This document shows positions 6,975 to 12,825 of a DNA stretch of 13,655 nucleotides, in pieces (the first letter of the stretch is position 1; the number at the start of each line of letters is the position of its first letter). The translations under genes were made by a program, and so were the position numbers. Under the pieces are notes generated by a model. It searched no databases. It had not been told where the DNA came from and was given only the letters and a program-made list of their open reading frames with translations. Location of the stretch: NCBI GenBank assembly GCA_002371295.1, contig DFGZ01000016.1, positions 1 to 13,655 on the forward strand. Direction: 5' to 3'. Source of the stretch: Oribacterium sp. UBA3737. Lineage in GTDB: Bacteria > Bacillota_A > Clostridia > Lachnospirales > Lachnospiraceae.

Positions 6975-8306
6975 ATGATGAGAAGAAAACATATTGCAGC
7001 TCTTGCCGCAGCATCCGTTGTCGCTGCTTTTGCAAGCGGAACAGCCATGGGGGCGAATGAAAAGAAGCCGGGCACCAGAGTCATAGTCAATATCAATGAT
7101 CCCAATGCACCTGCACGAAATCTCACAGGGGTTGACTCTGCGGGAAGACCCGACGGAATGGATGATGCGACCTGGATACGGCTTCAGGATGATGTGATCG
7201 ATTATGACGAGATAAACAATCTTGTGGAGTATCGAAGTGTCATATCAAAACAGCAGACGGCGGCCATAGACAATTATGCCGTTAACATGAATGATATCAT
7301 CGATTCCATCAGTACTTCCATAGATGACATGTATGCAGAGATCGATGATCTCAAGGAAAAGCGAAAAGAGTCCACGGATGAAACCGAAAAGGCCAACTAT
7401 ACAGCACTTATCAATGCCTACAGCAGTATGATAAGTGCCAGCGGAACAGACAATTACGGTCTCCCTGTGACGGATGATGACGGTAATGTGATCGGAAAGA
7501 CCACCTTGAACGTTCAGAAGTCGGGGGCTGAAGGAGGGCTCACCAGTCTTGTAAGCAGTATAAAAAGAGGACTGCACGGTACCAAGGTCTCGGTGACAAC
7601 GGGTATGAATTCCGCTTTTCTCGGGTACCAGTCATTGAGAGAGCTTGACAGGATGTACCAGAAACAGGTGGATATGTATCAGGCGGCCTATGATGCCGCC
7701 GTAAGGCAGATGGCAGTAGGAAGTGCAACCCAGCTTGATGTCAGGATGGCAGAGGTGGATCTGCAGGGGGCTAAGATAAAGCTCGGAAGCAATCAGGAGT
7801 CGCTCCGTTCCATAAAAGAAAACATGGCCATCATACTCGGATGGGATATCGCAGATTCCGCCAATGTCACAATAGGTGAGCTTCCCGCTTATGATCCCAC
7901 ATACATGGCATCGAGAAATCTCAATCAGGATATAGAGGAAGCCAGACTTTACAACGTGGAGTATGGTGCTGCCCAGGCAACCCTGAAGCCGGACATCACA
8001 GGATATTCGGAAGTGGATATAAAGAGAAATTCCACAAGGGAAAACCTGAACATCACCATGTCTTCCCTGTACACCAATGCGGTACAGGCAGGCACGCAGT
8101 ACGAAGCAGCAGCGGCGGGCTTTGTGGTAGCAGAAAGGCAGAAGGCAGCTGCTGAAAGAAGCCTTGCAGCAGGCATGATCAGTTTTAAAGACTATTACGG
8201 GGCAGTGACCCAGTACATAGCATCTGAGGCCATGGCCAAGGTTTCCGCCATCAATGCTTCCGGCGCCGTTCTTAACTATCAGGCAGCACTGAGAGGATTT
8301 GTATAA
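6975..8306 (+). CDS. TolC-like efflux duct protein lacking the outer-membrane barrel (second copy)
   Basis: The 443-residue product is a diverged paralogue of the preceding protein. Residues 1-27 are a signal peptide (MMRRKHIAALAAASVVAAFA...), without lipobox. The shared motif appears as W67-IRLQDDV-x-DYDEI80. A longer helical insertion (about 95-225) including a YGLPVTDDDGNVIG loop distinguishes it. The first TolC repeat is RQMAVGSATQLDVRMAEVDL (244-263) and the second RSLAAGMISFKDYYGAV (395-411), with AAG where VG or LG is usual. Again no alternating barrel strands are seen; the site of the second hairpin is only ITGYSEVDIKRNSTRENLNI. The start is uncertain: GTG at 6954 overlaps the upstream stop, but ATG 6975 or 6978 is preceded by GGGTGA and starts directly at the signal peptide. 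The overlap or 17-base gap implies translational coupling, so the two proteins may form a heteromeric tube. Confidence 0.78.
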   Translation: MMRRKHIAALAAASVVAAFASGTAMGANEKKPGTRVIVNINDPNAPARNLTGVDSAGRPDGMDDATWIRLQDDVIDYDEINNLVEYRSVISKQQTAAIDNYAVNMNDIIDSISTSIDDMYAEIDDLKEKRKESTDETEKANYTALINAYSSMISASGTDNYGLPVTDDDGNVIGKTTLNVQKSGAEGGLTSLVSSIKRGLHGTKVSVTTGMNSAFLGYQSLRELDRMYQKQVDMYQAAYDAAVRQMAVGSATQLDVRMAEVDLQGAKIKLGSNQESLRSIKENMAIILGWDIADSANVTIGELPAYDPTYMASRNLNQDIEEARLYNVEYGAAQATLKPDITGYSEVDIKRNSTRENLNITMSSLYTNAVQAGTQYEAAAAGFVVAERQKAAAERSLAAGMISFKDYYGAVTQYIASEAMAKVSAINASGAVLNYQAALRGFV

Positions 8307-8332
8307 GGTATTTTCGTGAACAGGAGGGACAT

Positions 8333-8347
8333 ATGGTCGTTTTTTAG
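8333..8347 (+). other. possible four-codon minigene behind a strong ribosome site
   Basis: AGGAGGG (8322-8328) is followed four bases later by ATG GTC GTT TTT TAG, encoding MVVF. It lies after the second TolC-like gene and upstream of the recA promoter. It could be a decayed gene start, a leader peptide or chance; nothing else supports translation. Confidence 0.2.
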
Positions 8348-8382
8348 AGTATATTATTGATCCCGGTGCTGTGTTATACTCC

Positions 8383-8411
8383 TTGACAGCAGAGTAAATA
8401 AAGCTTAAAAT
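8383..8411 (+). promoter_or_regulatory. recA promoter
   Basis: TTGACA (8383-8388), a 17-base spacer and TAAAAT (8406-8411) form a strong housekeeping promoter, 39 bases before the recA start. A TATACT at 8375-8380 might be the -10 of a second, weaker upstream promoter but lacks a good -35. Confidence 0.8.
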
Positions 8412-8423
8412 ACAAAATATTAC

Positions 8424-8437
8424 AAAACATATGTTTT
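8424..8437. promoter_or_regulatory. LexA (SOS) box-like palindrome before recA
   Basis: AAAACATATGTTTT is a perfect 14-base palindrome lying just after the predicted recA transcription start. The Gram-positive LexA site is CGAAC-N4-GTTCG; the AAC-ATAT-GTT core is kept but the outer CG pairs are replaced by A/T. Position and symmetry support LexA control of recA, with a probably weaker site. Confidence 0.6.
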
Positions 8438-8450
8438 ACGGAGGACAGAC

Positions 8451-9536
8451 ATGGCTAAGACCAGTAAATCCGCGGTCAATACAAACCAGGATCACGAAGA
8501 AAAATTAAAAGCACTTGACGTTGCTTTGACACAGATAGAAAAAAACTTTGGTAAGGGCTCTATCATGAAGCTGGGAGATTCCGTTGCCAGCCTCAATATA
8601 GAGACTGTACCTACAGGATCACTTTCACTTGATATAGCTCTCGGTGCAGGTGGATTTCCAAAGGGAAGAATTATAGAGATCTACGGACCTGAATCTTCAG
8701 GTAAGACTACACTGGCACTTCATGCGGTTGCAGAGGTTCAGAAGAGGGGCGGTATTGCCGGATTTATCGATGCGGAGCATGCCCTTGATCCAAAGTATGC
8801 ACAGGATATCGGAGTAGATATCGATGATCTTTACATATCACAGCCGGATTCCGGAGAGCAGGCTCTGGAGATAGCGGAAACCATGGTTCGTTCAGGTGCC
8901 ATGGACATTCTTGTAATCGACTCGGTTGCTGCTCTTGTACCGAAGGCGGAAATCGACGGTGAGATGGGAGATTCCCACGTGGGCCTTCAGGCGAGACTCA
9001 TGTCTCAGGCATTGCGTAAGCTCACCTCCATCATTTCCAAGTCCAATTGTATCCTCATCTTCATTAACCAGCTCCGTGAGAAGGTTGGTGTAATGTTCGG
9101 AAGTCCTGAGACGACCACCGGTGGACGTGCCCTTAAGTTCTATGCATCCGTAAGACTTGATATCCGCCGTGTTGAGACACTCAAGCAGAACGGAGATGCT
9201 TCCGGAAACCGTGTAAGAGTCAAGGTCGTAAAGAATAAGATTGCGCCTCCTTTCAAACAGTGCGAATTCGATATCATGTTCGGAGAGGGTATCTCCAAGT
9301 CGGGAGATGTTCTTGATCTTGCGGTTAACGAGAACATCGTTGATAAGTCAGGTGCATGGTTCTCCTATAACGGAGAAAAGATAGGCCAGGGACGTGAGAA
9401 CGCCAAGGAATACCTTAAGGCAAATCCGCGCATTATGGCTGAGGTCGAGGGAAAAGTGCGTGAAAAGTACGGTCTTCCCAAGGATGAGTATGAAGAGGCT
9501 GAAGCAGCAGAAGTGACTGAAGAAGATGAAGCCTGA
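8451..9536 (+). CDS. recA: recombinase RecA
   Basis: The 361-residue protein is complete RecA, which forms ATP-dependent filaments on single-stranded DNA for homologous recombination and triggers LexA self-cleavage in the SOS response. The Walker A loop is GPESSGKT (79-86), the catalytic glutamate region is [10 protein letters not shown] (105-114), and Walker B is ILVID (153-157). The DNA-binding L2 region [22 protein letters not shown] is intact, as is the C-terminal domain. The tail is strongly acidic ([17 protein letters not shown]), as in many RecA proteins where it modulates activity. GGAGG at 8440-8444 precedes the ATG by six bases. It is followed by recX after a 78-base gap that holds a large stem-loop. 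Confidence 0.99.
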   Translation: MAKTSKSAVNTNQDHEEKLKALDVALTQIEKNFGKGSIMKLGDSVASLNIETVPTGSLSLDIALGAGGFPKGRIIEIYGPESSGKTTLALHAVAEVQKRGGIAGFIDAEHALDPKYAQDIGVDIDDLYISQPDSGEQALEIAETMVRSGAMDILVIDSVAALVPKAEIDGEMGDSHVGLQARLMSQALRKLTSIISKSNCILIFINQLREKVGVMFGSPETTTGGRALKFYASVRLDIRRVETLKQNGDASGNRVRVKVVKNKIAPPFKQCEFDIMFGEGISKSGDVLDLAVNENIVDKSGAWFSYNGEKIGQGRENAKEYLKANPRIMAEVEGKVREKYGLPKDEYEEAEAAEVTEEDEA

Positions 9537-9555
9537 TTATAAATAGGAAAAAGAG

Positions 9556-9596
9556 TTTATGGCCGGACATCCCGAAAGGGGTGCTCCGGCTATAAA
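9556..9596 (+). other. large GAAA-loop stem-loop between recA and recX
   Basis: TTTATG-GCCGGA-CATCCC (9556-9573) pairs with GGGGTG-C-TCCGGC-TATAAA (9578-9596) around a GAAA tetraloop, with a single bulged C at 9584 and G-U wobbles. That is 18 pairs. No T tract follows, so it is not a classical terminator. In Escherichia coli a terminator between recA and recX limits RecX output; this stem may do a similar job by stalling polymerase, limiting ribosomes or setting an RNase processing point. Confidence 0.65.
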
Positions 9597-9614
9597 TCTA
9601 GATGGAGAAAATAA

Positions 9615-10172
9615 TTGAAAACATTAGATGATTTTATAAACGAGCATCCTGAGGAGGTATCAAAATACAATCTAGATCCTCAGAAGCTCAGCGACAGGGA
9701 TAAGCTCAGAAACAGATGTAAGGAACGAAGCCTTTATCTTCTGGAACGTGCACCGAAGACGGAATCTAAGCTTAGAGAGAAGCTCTTAAGTTCCGGCAAA
9801 TATGATGAAGAGATAGTGCAGGAGACCATTGAGTTTTTGAAAAACTATGGTTATGTAGACGATCTCAGGTTTGCTGAACAGCTCATCAAGCAGTATTCCG
9901 GCTCCAAATCCCTTCGTGAAATAGAACAGAAGCTCTATCAAAGGGGAGTGGATCAAAGCTGTATAAAAAAGGCTATGGCTGCGTTTAAAGAAGATGAGGA
10001 GCTGTCCGGAGATTCCGAAATGAGGGCGGTCAGGGCTGCCATAAGAAAAAAATGCAGAGATACAGAGGATCTGGATCCTGACAGTAAGAGAAAACTGTAT
10101 GCATCACTTATGAGAAAGGGCTTTTCTTACAGTACGGTCACTAAGGCACTGTCCATAGACGAGGATTATTAA
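9615..10172 (+). CDS. recX: regulatory protein RecX
   Basis: This 185-residue helical, highly charged protein modulates RecA by binding within the filament groove and usually limiting its activity. Conserved RecX segments include RCKERSLYLLERAPKTESKL (about 34-53), the motif KNYGYVDDLRFAEQLI (75-90), SLREIEQKLYQRGV (97-110) and the C-terminal LMRKGFSYSTVTKAL. These correspond to the repeated three-helix units of the family. The start is TTG at 9615, chosen because GGAG at 9604-9607 is seven bases upstream. It follows recA directly and is probably expressed by readthrough. No clear terminator follows recX before the trxB promoter. Confidence 0.93.
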   Translation: MKTLDDFINEHPEEVSKYNLDPQKLSDRDKLRNRCKERSLYLLERAPKTESKLREKLLSSGKYDEEIVQETIEFLKNYGYVDDLRFAEQLIKQYSGSKSLREIEQKLYQRGVDQSCIKKAMAAFKEDEELSGDSEMRAVRAAIRKKCRDTEDLDPDSKRKLYASLMRKGFSYSTVTKALSIDEDY

Positions 10173-10234
10173 ACTTATAGATTACGAACCCGTTAAGCCG
10201 GTATACCCGCTCCTGACTGGTATGATTTTGTGAT

Positions 10235-10308
10235 GCAAAATTAATTGGTTTTATGATTCGAAATTAATTGTTGACAATCTAATTTTGATTGTGTACAATC
10301 TAATTACA
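10235..10308. promoter_or_regulatory. cluster of OhrR-box-like sequences over the trxB promoter
   Basis: The Bacillus subtilis OhrR operator, as I recall it, is TACAATT-A/T-AATTGTA. Four 15-base windows resemble it: 10294-10308 TACAATCTAATTACA (12 of 15), 10273-10287 GACAATCTAATTTTG (11), 10258-10272 TCGAAATTAATTGTT (11) and 10235-10249 GCAAAATTAATTGGT (9). The sequence also contains an 18-base unit ATTGTNNACAATCTAATT twice (10267-10284, 10288-10305), offset by 21 bases or two helical turns, one over the -35 and one over the -10. AT-rich background inflates such matches, but an ohrR gene 1.8 kb downstream makes the link plausible. Confidence 0.5.
10271..10299 (+). promoter_or_regulatory. trxB promoter
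   Basis: TTGACA (10271-10276), 17 bases and TACAAT (10294-10299) form a strong promoter. Transcription would start near 10306, giving a leader of about 110 bases. It is embedded in repeated ATTGTNNACAAT palindromes, so it is probably repressible. Confidence 0.8.
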
Positions 10309-10356
10309 GATTTGATAAACGAGATTTTGAAAACACAAAACATATTTTTATTACAA

Positions 10357-10390
10357 CACACCTTGAAGAGGTCAAGTGACACGGGGTGTG
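10357..10390 (+). other. possible leader stem-loop before trxB
   Basis: CACACC (10357-10362) can pair with GGTGTG (10385-10390), enclosing an inner TTGA (10363-10366) and TCAA (10372-10375) pair. It ends 12 bases before the ribosome site. The stem is short with internal loops; it matches no riboswitch I recognise. Confidence 0.25.
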
Positions 10391-10414
10391 GGAAAGGATT
10401 ATGGAGGATCAGTT

Positions 10415-11329
10415 ATGTATGATGTAATCATAGTTGGAGCCGGTACAGCGGGGCTTTCTGCAGCGATTTATACAGTAAGAGCCGGCAAATCGGCCTTGGT
10501 GATTGAAGCCGGCTCTTATGGCGGACAGATTGTAAATACTCCGGACATTGAGAATTACCCGGGAATTGCACATATTTCGGGTTTTGATTTTGCTACCGGA
10601 CTTTACAATCAGGCAAAGGATCTTGGAGCAGAGATAAAATTCGAGCGTGTAACGGAGATAACTGACGAGGGAGGAATTAAGAAAGTGAAGACCTCTCAGG
10701 GCGAGTATGAGTGTAAAGCTGTGATACTTGCCACCGGAGCAAAGAACCGTCCTTTAGGACTTCCAAATGAAAAAGACCTGGTAGGAAAGGGCGTTTCCTA
10801 CTGCGCTACCTGTGACGGTATGTTCTACAGAAATAAGGTGGTTGCTGTTAACGGAGGCGGTAATACTGCTCTAGAGGATGCACAGTTCCTGTCAAATTAC
10901 TGTTCAAAGGTCTATCTGGTACACAGAAGAGATAAGTTCAGGGCTGATGAAAAGGAAGTAGAGCGCTTAAAGGCAAAGGATAATGTTGAATTTGTTCTTA
11001 ACAGCACCATAACAAAACTTAATGAAGATGAAACAGGTCTTGTTTCCATTGAAGTCACCGATAAGAACAGTTCGGAAACAAGAACCATAGAGATATCCGG
11101 TCTCTTTGTGGCAATCGGACAGGCACCGGATAACGCTCCATTCAGCAATGTGGCAGCACTTGATGAAAAGGGTTATATCAAAGCCGGTGAGGATATGAAG
11201 ACAGGCACTGACGGTATATTTACAGCCGGTGACTGCCGCACAAAGACAGTAAGACAGCTTACAACGGCAGCATCTGACGGAGCTACGGCTGCTCTTGCCG
11301 CATGCGGATACATCGATTCACTGTCATGA
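10415..11329 (+). CDS. trxB: thioredoxin-disulfide reductase
   Basis: The 304-residue flavoprotein transfers electrons from NADPH through FAD to thioredoxin. The FAD-binding GAGTAG (8-13) follows the first strand, the redox centre is CATC (130-133) in the SYCATCDGMFYRN context, the NADPH loop is GGGNTA (147-152), HRRDKFRA (170-177) binds the NADPH phosphate, and the second FAD motif is GIFTAGDCR (267-275). Length and motif order are those of the low-molecular-weight bacterial enzyme. The start at 10415 is preferred over an in-frame GTG at 10376 because GGAGG (10403-10407) lies seven bases before it and the FAD strand begins at residue 2. It is followed after 69 bases by a peroxidase that would use reduced thioredoxin. 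No thioredoxin gene is in the window. Confidence 0.97.
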   Translation: MYDVIIVGAGTAGLSAAIYTVRAGKSALVIEAGSYGGQIVNTPDIENYPGIAHISGFDFATGLYNQAKDLGAEIKFERVTEITDEGGIKKVKTSQGEYECKAVILATGAKNRPLGLPNEKDLVGKGVSYCATCDGMFYRNKVVAVNGGGNTALEDAQFLSNYCSKVYLVHRRDKFRADEKEVERLKAKDNVEFVLNSTITKLNEDETGLVSIEVTDKNSSETRTIEISGLFVAIGQAPDNAPFSNVAALDEKGYIKAGEDMKTGTDGIFTAGDCRTKTVRQLTTAASDGATAALAACGYIDSLS

Positions 11330-11398
11330 CAGTTAAGTAAAGGTAATGTAAATATAAATATTATTATGGGGCCGTGAGCCCGGAAAAGGAGAAATAAA

Positions 11399-11944
11399 AT
11401 GGCAAATATTTTTGATATCAAGGTTCTGGATAAGGATAAGAATGAGACAACACTTGAGGAATATAAGGGTAAGGTTCTTCTTATAGTAAACACTGCAACA
11501 GAGTGCGGATTTACACCTCATTATGAGCAGTTACAGGACATGTATGAGAAGTACGGTGACAAGGGACTTGTTGTTCTTGATTTTCCTTGCGATCAGTTCG
11601 GACACCAGGCACCGGGAACAGAGCAGGAGATCGCAAAGTTCTGCTCAAGCAGATTCGGAGTTAATTTCCCTATGTTCGCAAAGATCGACGTAAACGGTGA
11701 GAATGAAACAGAGCTCTTTAAGTTCCTTAAGGCTGCTCAGGGATTTAAGGGCTTTGGAGAAGGACAGCAGGCTGACTTTATGAAGGACTTTGTAGGAAAG
11801 GCTCATCCTGATTATGAGAGCACTCCGGACATTAAGTGGAATTTCACTAAGTTCCTGGTAAACCGTGAGGGTAAAGTTATCGACCGTTTCGAGCCTACCA
11901 TGGATATGGCAGAGGTTGAGAAGAAAGTAGCAGCAGTGCTTTAA
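11399..11944 (+). CDS. gpx: glutathione peroxidase family, probably thioredoxin-dependent peroxidase
   Basis: This 181-residue enzyme would reduce hydrogen peroxide and organic hydroperoxides. The peroxidatic residue is a true cysteine, C36 in NTATECGFTP (codon TGC, not a recoded TGA). The second signature reads DFPCDQFGHQAPG (61-73) with C64 and Q67; Asp65 replaces the usual Asn. C82 in KFCSSRFGVNFP fits the resolving cysteine of thioredoxin-linked family members, and W147-N148 in KWNFTKFLV complete the Cys-Gln-Trp-Asn tetrad. A segment of about 20 residues (113-140, rich in G, F and K) lengthens the region before the Trp, as in some clostridial homologues. AAGGAG (11386-11391) lies seven bases before the ATG. 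The adjacent trxB and the presence of the resolving cysteine point to thioredoxin rather than glutathione as reductant; that part is inferred. Confidence 0.93.
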   Translation: MANIFDIKVLDKDKNETTLEEYKGKVLLIVNTATECGFTPHYEQLQDMYEKYGDKGLVVLDFPCDQFGHQAPGTEQEIAKFCSSRFGVNFPMFAKIDVNGENETELFKFLKAAQGFKGFGEGQQADFMKDFVGKAHPDYESTPDIKWNFTKFLVNREGKVIDRFEPTMDMAEVEKKVAAVL

Positions 11945-12007
11945 GATAAATTAAAACGGTAATTTTAAGCTTATCCCTACAGCTTTTCGGATAAAATAAA
12001 GATTTAC

Positions 12008-12022
12008 AGAAATTTAATTGCA
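12008..12022. promoter_or_regulatory. OhrR-box-like site over the ohrR promoter
   Basis: AGAAATTTAATTGCA matches the remembered palindrome TACAATTTAATTGTA at 11 of 15 positions, with the centre AATTTAATTG intact, and overlaps the -35 hexamer at 12018-12023. It would allow OhrR to repress its own gene. Confidence 0.45.
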
Positions 12023-12046
12023 AGAAACGGGGGATTGTGATAATAT
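12018..12046 (+). promoter_or_regulatory. probable ohrR promoter
   Basis: TTGCAA (12018-12023), 17 bases and TAATAT (12041-12046) form a reasonable promoter with a start near 12053. Before it, TTATCC (11971-11976) and GGATAA (11989-11994) could form a weak stem after the peroxidase gene, but with no T tract. Confidence 0.55.
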
Positions 12047-12068
12047 AACGGCGTTTTTAAAAGAATAG

Positions 12069-12082
12069 CATAACGCATTATG
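12069..12082. repeat. inverted repeat in the ohrR leader
   Basis: CATAA-CGCA-TTATG is a 5-base inverted repeat in the leader, flanked by AGAA (12062-12065) and TTCT (12083-12086), which could extend it with a 3-base bulge. It may be a second operator or a small hairpin; it does not resemble the OhrR box. Confidence 0.3.
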
Positions 12083-12113
12083 TTCTGCACAGCTACCACA
12101 ACCGGAGGATATG

Positions 12114-12560
12114 ATGACAGGAAATTATGAGTCATTAAAAATTGAAAATCAGTTATGTTTTCCGCTTTATGCGTGCGCAAAGGAGGTTGTGCGACGTTAT
12201 AAGCCGTTTTTGGATAAGCTTGATCTCACATACACCCAGTACATTGTCATGATGGTCATGTGGGATAAGAAGCGTGTAAATGTAAAGGAACTCGGAGAGA
12301 AGCTTTATCTCGATTCGGGAACACTGACACCGCTTCTTAAGCGTCTCGAAGCCAAGGAACTCATAAAGAGAGAACGTTCTCATGAGGATGAGCGTGCTCT
12401 GGATGTAAGTATCACAAAGAAGGGTGAAGATCTGAAAGAAGAAGCTCTTACGATTCCCAGAGAAATGGGAAGCTGTATGAAGCTGACCAAAGAAGAAGCT
12501 TCAACTTTGTACAATCTGCTTTACAGGACCCTTAACTGTATCGAAGAGTCCATGAAATAA
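12114..12560 (+). CDS. ohrR: organic hydroperoxide sensor, MarR/OhrR-family repressor
   Basis: The 148-residue protein closely resembles Bacillus subtilis OhrR, a winged-helix dimer that leaves DNA when its N-terminal cysteine is oxidised by organic peroxide. The segment LKIENQLCFPLYA places the sensor at C15, and Y29 and Y40, which hydrogen-bond to it in the Bacillus protein, are at the same numbers. The DNA-binding region contains VKELGEKLYLDSGTLTPLLKRLE (57-79) followed by the wing with HEDERALDV (90-98). The start at 12114 rather than 12111 is chosen because GGAGG (12104-12108) then lies five bases away and C15 falls exactly in register. Extra cysteines C21, C121 and C142 are present; C121 sits near the resolving cysteine of two-cysteine OhrR proteins such as that of Xanthomonas. 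No ohr peroxidase gene is adjacent; trxB and gpx are the likely neighbours under control. Confidence 0.92.
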   Translation: MTGNYESLKIENQLCFPLYACAKEVVRRYKPFLDKLDLTYTQYIVMMVMWDKKRVNVKELGEKLYLDSGTLTPLLKRLEAKELIKRERSHEDERALDVSITKKGEDLKEEALTIPREMGSCMKLTKEEASTLYNLLYRTLNCIEESMK

Positions 12561-12579
12561 GAATTCAGTATAGAAAAAA

Positions 12580-12610
12580 GTCGCTAAATCCATGATTTAG
12601 CGGCTTTTTT
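12580..12610 (+). terminator. Rho-independent terminator after ohrR
   Basis: GTCGCTAAAT (12580-12589) and ATTTAGCGGC (12595-12604) form a 10-bp stem with one G-U pair around CCATG, followed by six T. A run of A precedes it, so it could act in both directions. It ends the peroxide-defence group and insulates rny. Confidence 0.95.
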
Positions 12611-12647
12611 ACGTGCTTTCCGGGAAGCTTAAGCACACGCCTTTTTA

Positions 12648-12676
12648 TTGACAGTGACTGTTATTTTATATAAAAT
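12648..12676 (+). promoter_or_regulatory. rny promoter
   Basis: TTGACA (12648-12653), 17 bases and TAAAAT (12671-12676) give a strong promoter with a start near 12683 and a leader of about 140 bases. A second weaker pair around TTGATG (12701-12706) is possible. Confidence 0.8.
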
Positions 12677-12695
12677 GTAATGGTTAAGTTAATGA

Positions 12696-12763
12696 TTATA
12701 TTGATGACAATATAACTTTATATATAAATGGAATTGGACAGAGCTTCGTCGTATTTCACGACG
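12696..12763 (+). other. structured rny leader: two inverted repeats
   Basis: TTATATTG (12696-12703) and CAATATAA (12708-12715) form a perfect 8-bp inverted repeat around ATGA. Further on, CGTCGT (12747-12752) and ACGACG (12758-12763) form a 6-bp stem around ATTTC, with AGCT on each side (12742-12745, 12769-12772). The first may be an operator or an AT hairpin; the second is an RNA stem in the transcript. No known riboswitch fits. Confidence 0.45.
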
Positions 12764-12825
12764 TTTACAGCTTTTCACATATCTGTTTGTACATTAACAA
12801 CAAAATAGTGAAGGAGGTACACAAG

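Noticed and set aside
10193..10210. GGTATACC palindrome as a recX terminator or operator
   Set aside because: Short, no T tract, and not linked to any promoter element.
10376..10414. Earlier GTG start for thioredoxin reductase
   Set aside because: The extension precedes the FAD strand and contains the ribosome site for the ATG at 10415.
11504..11509. Selenocysteine form of the glutathione peroxidase
   Set aside because: The peroxidatic codon is TGC, a normal cysteine, so no recoding is needed.
11971..11994. TTATCC/GGATAA hairpin as terminator after gpx
   Set aside because: Only six AT-rich pairs with a 12-base loop and no T tract.
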